Assembly: GCA_012513235.1 (NCBI GenBank)
Contig: JAAZCO010000405.1
Coordinates: 1-6,140 of the forward strand
Length of the DNA stretch: 6,140 bases
DNA from: Gammaproteobacteria bacterium
Lineage (GTDB): Bacteria; Pseudomonadota; Gammaproteobacteria; Pseudomonadales; Pseudomonadaceae
Direction: 5' to 3'
The position numbers and the translations under genes were made by a program. A model generated the notes under the pieces. The model did not search any database. It was not told where the DNA came from and saw nothing but the letters and a program-made list of their open reading frames with translations. Below are positions 5,363-6,140 of this stretch, piece after piece. Each line of letters opens with the position of its first letter. Position 1 is the stretch's first letter.

Positions 5363-5451
5363 GTTTCCTGCCGAATAGGTAGCTTAGAAGACCGAGCGGA
5401 GAGCGCACACGGCTAAGAGAAATGTTTCCTGCCGAATAGGCAGAAAAAGCC
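5363..5451 (+). CRISPR. Type I-F-like mini CRISPR: two repeats, one spacer, no cas genes
   Basis: Repeat 1 (5363-5390, 28 bp) starts GTTTCCTGCCGAATAGG and ends TAGCTTAGAAG. It agrees with a common type I-F repeat (GTTCACTGCCG... ending GCAGCTTAGAAA, recalled from memory) at about 23 of 28 positions. Repeat 2 starts at 5424; its first 20 bases equal repeat 1 except one (C for T at 5441), then it diverges into AAAAAGCC. The stem CTGCC-GAATA-GGCAG is the Cas6f (Csy4) hairpin form; in repeat 1 GGTAG keeps it through one G-U pair. The spacer is 33 bp (5391-5423); type I-F usually has 32. Cas6f cuts after the stem, so the predicted guide is 5383-5443: handle CTTAGAAG, spacer, hairpin. The lost 3' end of repeat 2 is exactly what processing would discard. 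A terminator follows. It may alternatively be a decayed array or a repeat-mimic anti-CRISPR RNA. Confidence 0.65.
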
Positions 5452-5474
5452 CCTCTAAAATGGGGCTTTTTTTT
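5444..5474 (+). terminator. Strong intrinsic terminator directly after the CRISPR-like unit
   Basis: AAAAAGCCCC (5444-5453) and GGGGCTTTTT (5462-5471) form a 10-bp perfect stem around TCTAAAAT, with eight T in a row (5467-5474). The upstream A-run could make it act on the minus strand as well. It starts at the base after the predicted Cas6f cut (5443/5444), so the stem has replaced the tail of repeat 2. It separates this unit from the downstream helix-turn-helix gene. Confidence 0.9.
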
Positions 5475-5480
5475 ACATCA

Positions 5481-5499
5481 CATATAGATGACATATATG
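5481..5499. promoter_or_regulatory. Small inverted repeat upstream of the HTH gene, possible operator
   Basis: CATATA (5481-5486) and TATATG (5494-5499) pair around GATGACA, about 125 bp before the HTH gene. It could be a binding site for that protein. The motif is AT-rich and short, so chance is possible. Confidence 0.25.
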
Positions 5500-5624
5500 T
5501 TCAAGAACTGCACACAATGTTTCCCTCGTGCATATAGAAGCCAGTTCTGCCTGTGACTATCCAATAACCATTTGAAATTCTCGGCCAGGAATTATTTTCA
5601 AAAATGTAGCAATAGAGGTGATAG

Positions 5625-5822
5625 ATGCAATGGACAGAAGAGCAGTACCTGGCATTACTGAGCGCAATAGAAAAAGGGGGTAGCACTCAAGGAGTTATTG
5701 ATATGGCAACTGATACAACATCCCGCTCCCCCAAGAGCGTGGTGCGTAAGCTAAAAAAAATAGGATACTTGAGAAATAGCGGCCAATCTTTTTTAACCAA
5801 GCAAGGCTTTATTTCGCTGTAA
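5625..5822 (+). CDS. Small helix-turn-helix DNA-binding protein, hypothetical
   Basis: A 65-residue protein. It opens WTEEQYLALLSAIEKGGS (3-20), a first helix with the W-T-x-E-E pattern of homeodomain-like and GcrA-like HTH proteins; a second helix follows (22-29), then RSPKSVVRKLKKIGYL (34-49), which has the basic recognition-helix form with a GYL turn. The tail is short (SFLTKQGFISL). It would bind DNA, probably as a regulator of a mobile-element function; target unknown. ATG 5625 has GAGGTG 5 nt upstream, a good Shine-Dalgarno. A weak promoter pair (TTGAAA 5572-5577 with TATTTT 5593-5598) is only 15 bp apart. It lies between the CRISPR terminator and the convergent remnant at 5854; the 6-bp hairpin at 5822-5839 is too short to be a sure terminator. 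Real gene likely; exact family unknown. Confidence 0.6.
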   Translation: MQWTEEQYLALLSAIEKGGSTQGVIDMATDTTSRSPKSVVRKLKKIGYLRNSGQSFLTKQGFISL

Positions 5823-5853
5823 TCCATCGTGAAATGGATAACTTATTTAGCGC

Positions 5854-6015
5854 CTAAAAAAACTGCTTTTGACGCTCAAAAACAGTAACCAAAGTTCGTT
5901 GATTCTCAGGACTCACAACAACAGTAAAATGCAGCAGATCAGTCGGATGTTTCCATATTTCCACTTTGCTGTTGCTCCCATATTTACGATACTTATGAGG
6001 TAAGCGTCCGGCCAT
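5854..6015 (-). pseudogene. 3' remnant of a gene interrupted by the IS66 element (hybrid 53-codon frame)
   Basis: A 53-codon frame whose ATG (6015-6013) lies inside the IS terminal repeat and overlaps the transposase stop by 1 nt. Codons 1-5 come from the IS and codons 7-53 from flanking DNA, ending TAG at 5856-5854. The flanking part reads HKYRKYGSNSKVEIWKHP, then a beta-rich HFTVVVSP and RTLVTVFERQ. It looks like the C-terminal end of a protein cut by the insertion; the upstream half, if it survives, would lie beyond the other IS end. The family is not recognised. The VEIWKHP...TVVVS...LVTVF pattern recalls the C-terminal strands of RelE/BECR-type nucleases, but this is weak. The alternatives are a chance frame or a small gene now expressed by coupling to the transposase. 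Confidence 0.4.
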
Positions 6016-6140
6016 CACACCTTGCTAACGATCACCTGCGTCCAATTGTGCGGTAACAGCTCATTAATCGCATGGTTCTTCTGTGTGGGCAGACGGGTCA
6101 GAACATCCTTCAAATAAGCATATGGATCATGTCCGTTGAG
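6000..6140 (-). mobile_element. IS66-family insertion sequence, 3' end (cut by window edge)
   Basis: The element end is placed at 6000, where GTAAGCGTCCGGCC begins; IS66-family terminal repeats start with GTAA, and the transposase stop falls at 6015-6017, within the terminal repeat region, as is usual for this family. IS66 elements duplicate 8 bp of target, so CTTATGAG (5992-5999) is the predicted target duplication; the matching copy would be beyond the window. The boundary is inferred from family rules and not from two visible ends. Confidence 0.7.
6015..6140 (-). CDS. tnpC: IS66-family transposase (TnpC type), C-terminal 41 residues
   Basis: The gene enters from the right edge and its last 41 codons are visible. 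LNGHDPYAYLKDVLTRLP followed by the closing ELLPHNW is the conserved C-terminal element of IS66 transposases. The DDE catalytic core lies outside the window, so integrity cannot be judged. The TGA stop (6017-6015) overlaps the ATG of the hybrid remnant by 1 nt. The codon pattern and motif order are unbroken in the visible part. The family call is strong. Confidence 0.9.
   Translation of the reverse strand, partial: LNGHDPYAYLKDVLTRLPTQKNHAINELLPHNWTQVIVSKV

Noticed and set aside
4980..5408. Minus-strand 142-codon frame
   Set aside because: It runs through repeat A copy 2, the 21-bp tandem repeats and part of the CRISPR-like unit, with repeated RCTGIKTRCTGM caused by the repeats; no domain is recognised.
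5501..5686. Minus-strand 61-codon frame
   Set aside because: Antisense to the start of the HTH gene, rich in Cys, Tyr and Ser, with no recognisable domain. The plus-strand gene has a good ribosome-binding site.
5822..5839. Hairpin ATCCAT/ATGGAT as a terminator between convergent genes
   Set aside because: Only a 6-bp AT-rich stem with no T-run on either strand; too weak to call.
1..6140. tRNA, rRNA and riboswitch genes
   Set aside because: No tRNA-like cloverleaf, rRNA segment or known riboswitch core was recognised by eye on either strand.

Overview
The window looks like accessory DNA from a gammaproteobacterium of moderate to low GC. Moraxellaceae or a similar marine or environmental lineage fits, but this is inferred only from gene types and composition. 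It reads as the backbone of a mobile element or plasmid rather than core chromosome. It holds a toxin-antitoxin pair, a tyrosine recombinase operon, a long repeat-rich non-coding stretch with origin-like signals, one unusual ParB-like gene, a possible one-spacer CRISPR unit, and the end of an IS66-family element.

Layout from left to right. Positions 1-369 (minus strand) carry a ribbon-helix-helix antitoxin followed 3 bp later by the start of a class II Fic protein; a 20-bp palindromic operator lies in their promoter. Positions 413-1588 hold no gene but contain many short perfect hairpins, with a cluster at about 1016-1144 that could be a structured RNA or a single-stranded DNA structure, and larger hairpins near the integrase. 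Positions 1589-2799 encode a complete tyrosine recombinase (all six catalytic residues are visible). It overlaps by 4 nt a 93-residue protein that looks like a core-binding domain with no catalytic domain.

Positions 2800-3848 are non-coding and dense in repeats: a facing pair of DnaA-box-like sites, two arrays of an 8-bp TGAGTAAA unit, and copies of a CATACCGATACAAAAA element. Positions 3849-4598 encode a 249-residue protein with a probable DdrB/ParB-like fold. Its surroundings carry two direct copies of a ~122-bp repeat (3216-3337 and 4958-5081).

Positions 5363-5451 hold two type I-F-like CRISPR repeats around one 33-bp spacer, followed at once by a strong intrinsic terminator. No cas gene is in the window. 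The bases lost from the second repeat are those that Cas6f processing would discard, so this may be a compact single-guide unit carried by a mobile element. A 65-residue helix-turn-helix protein follows (5625-5822). The right end is an IS66-family element whose terminal repeat begins at 6000 and which has probably interrupted a minus-strand gene.

How the parts work together is inference. The recombinase pair would mobilise the element, the RHH-Fic pair would stabilise it, the repeats plus ParB-like protein may serve replication, partition or copy control, and the mini-array would borrow or disturb a host type I-F system.
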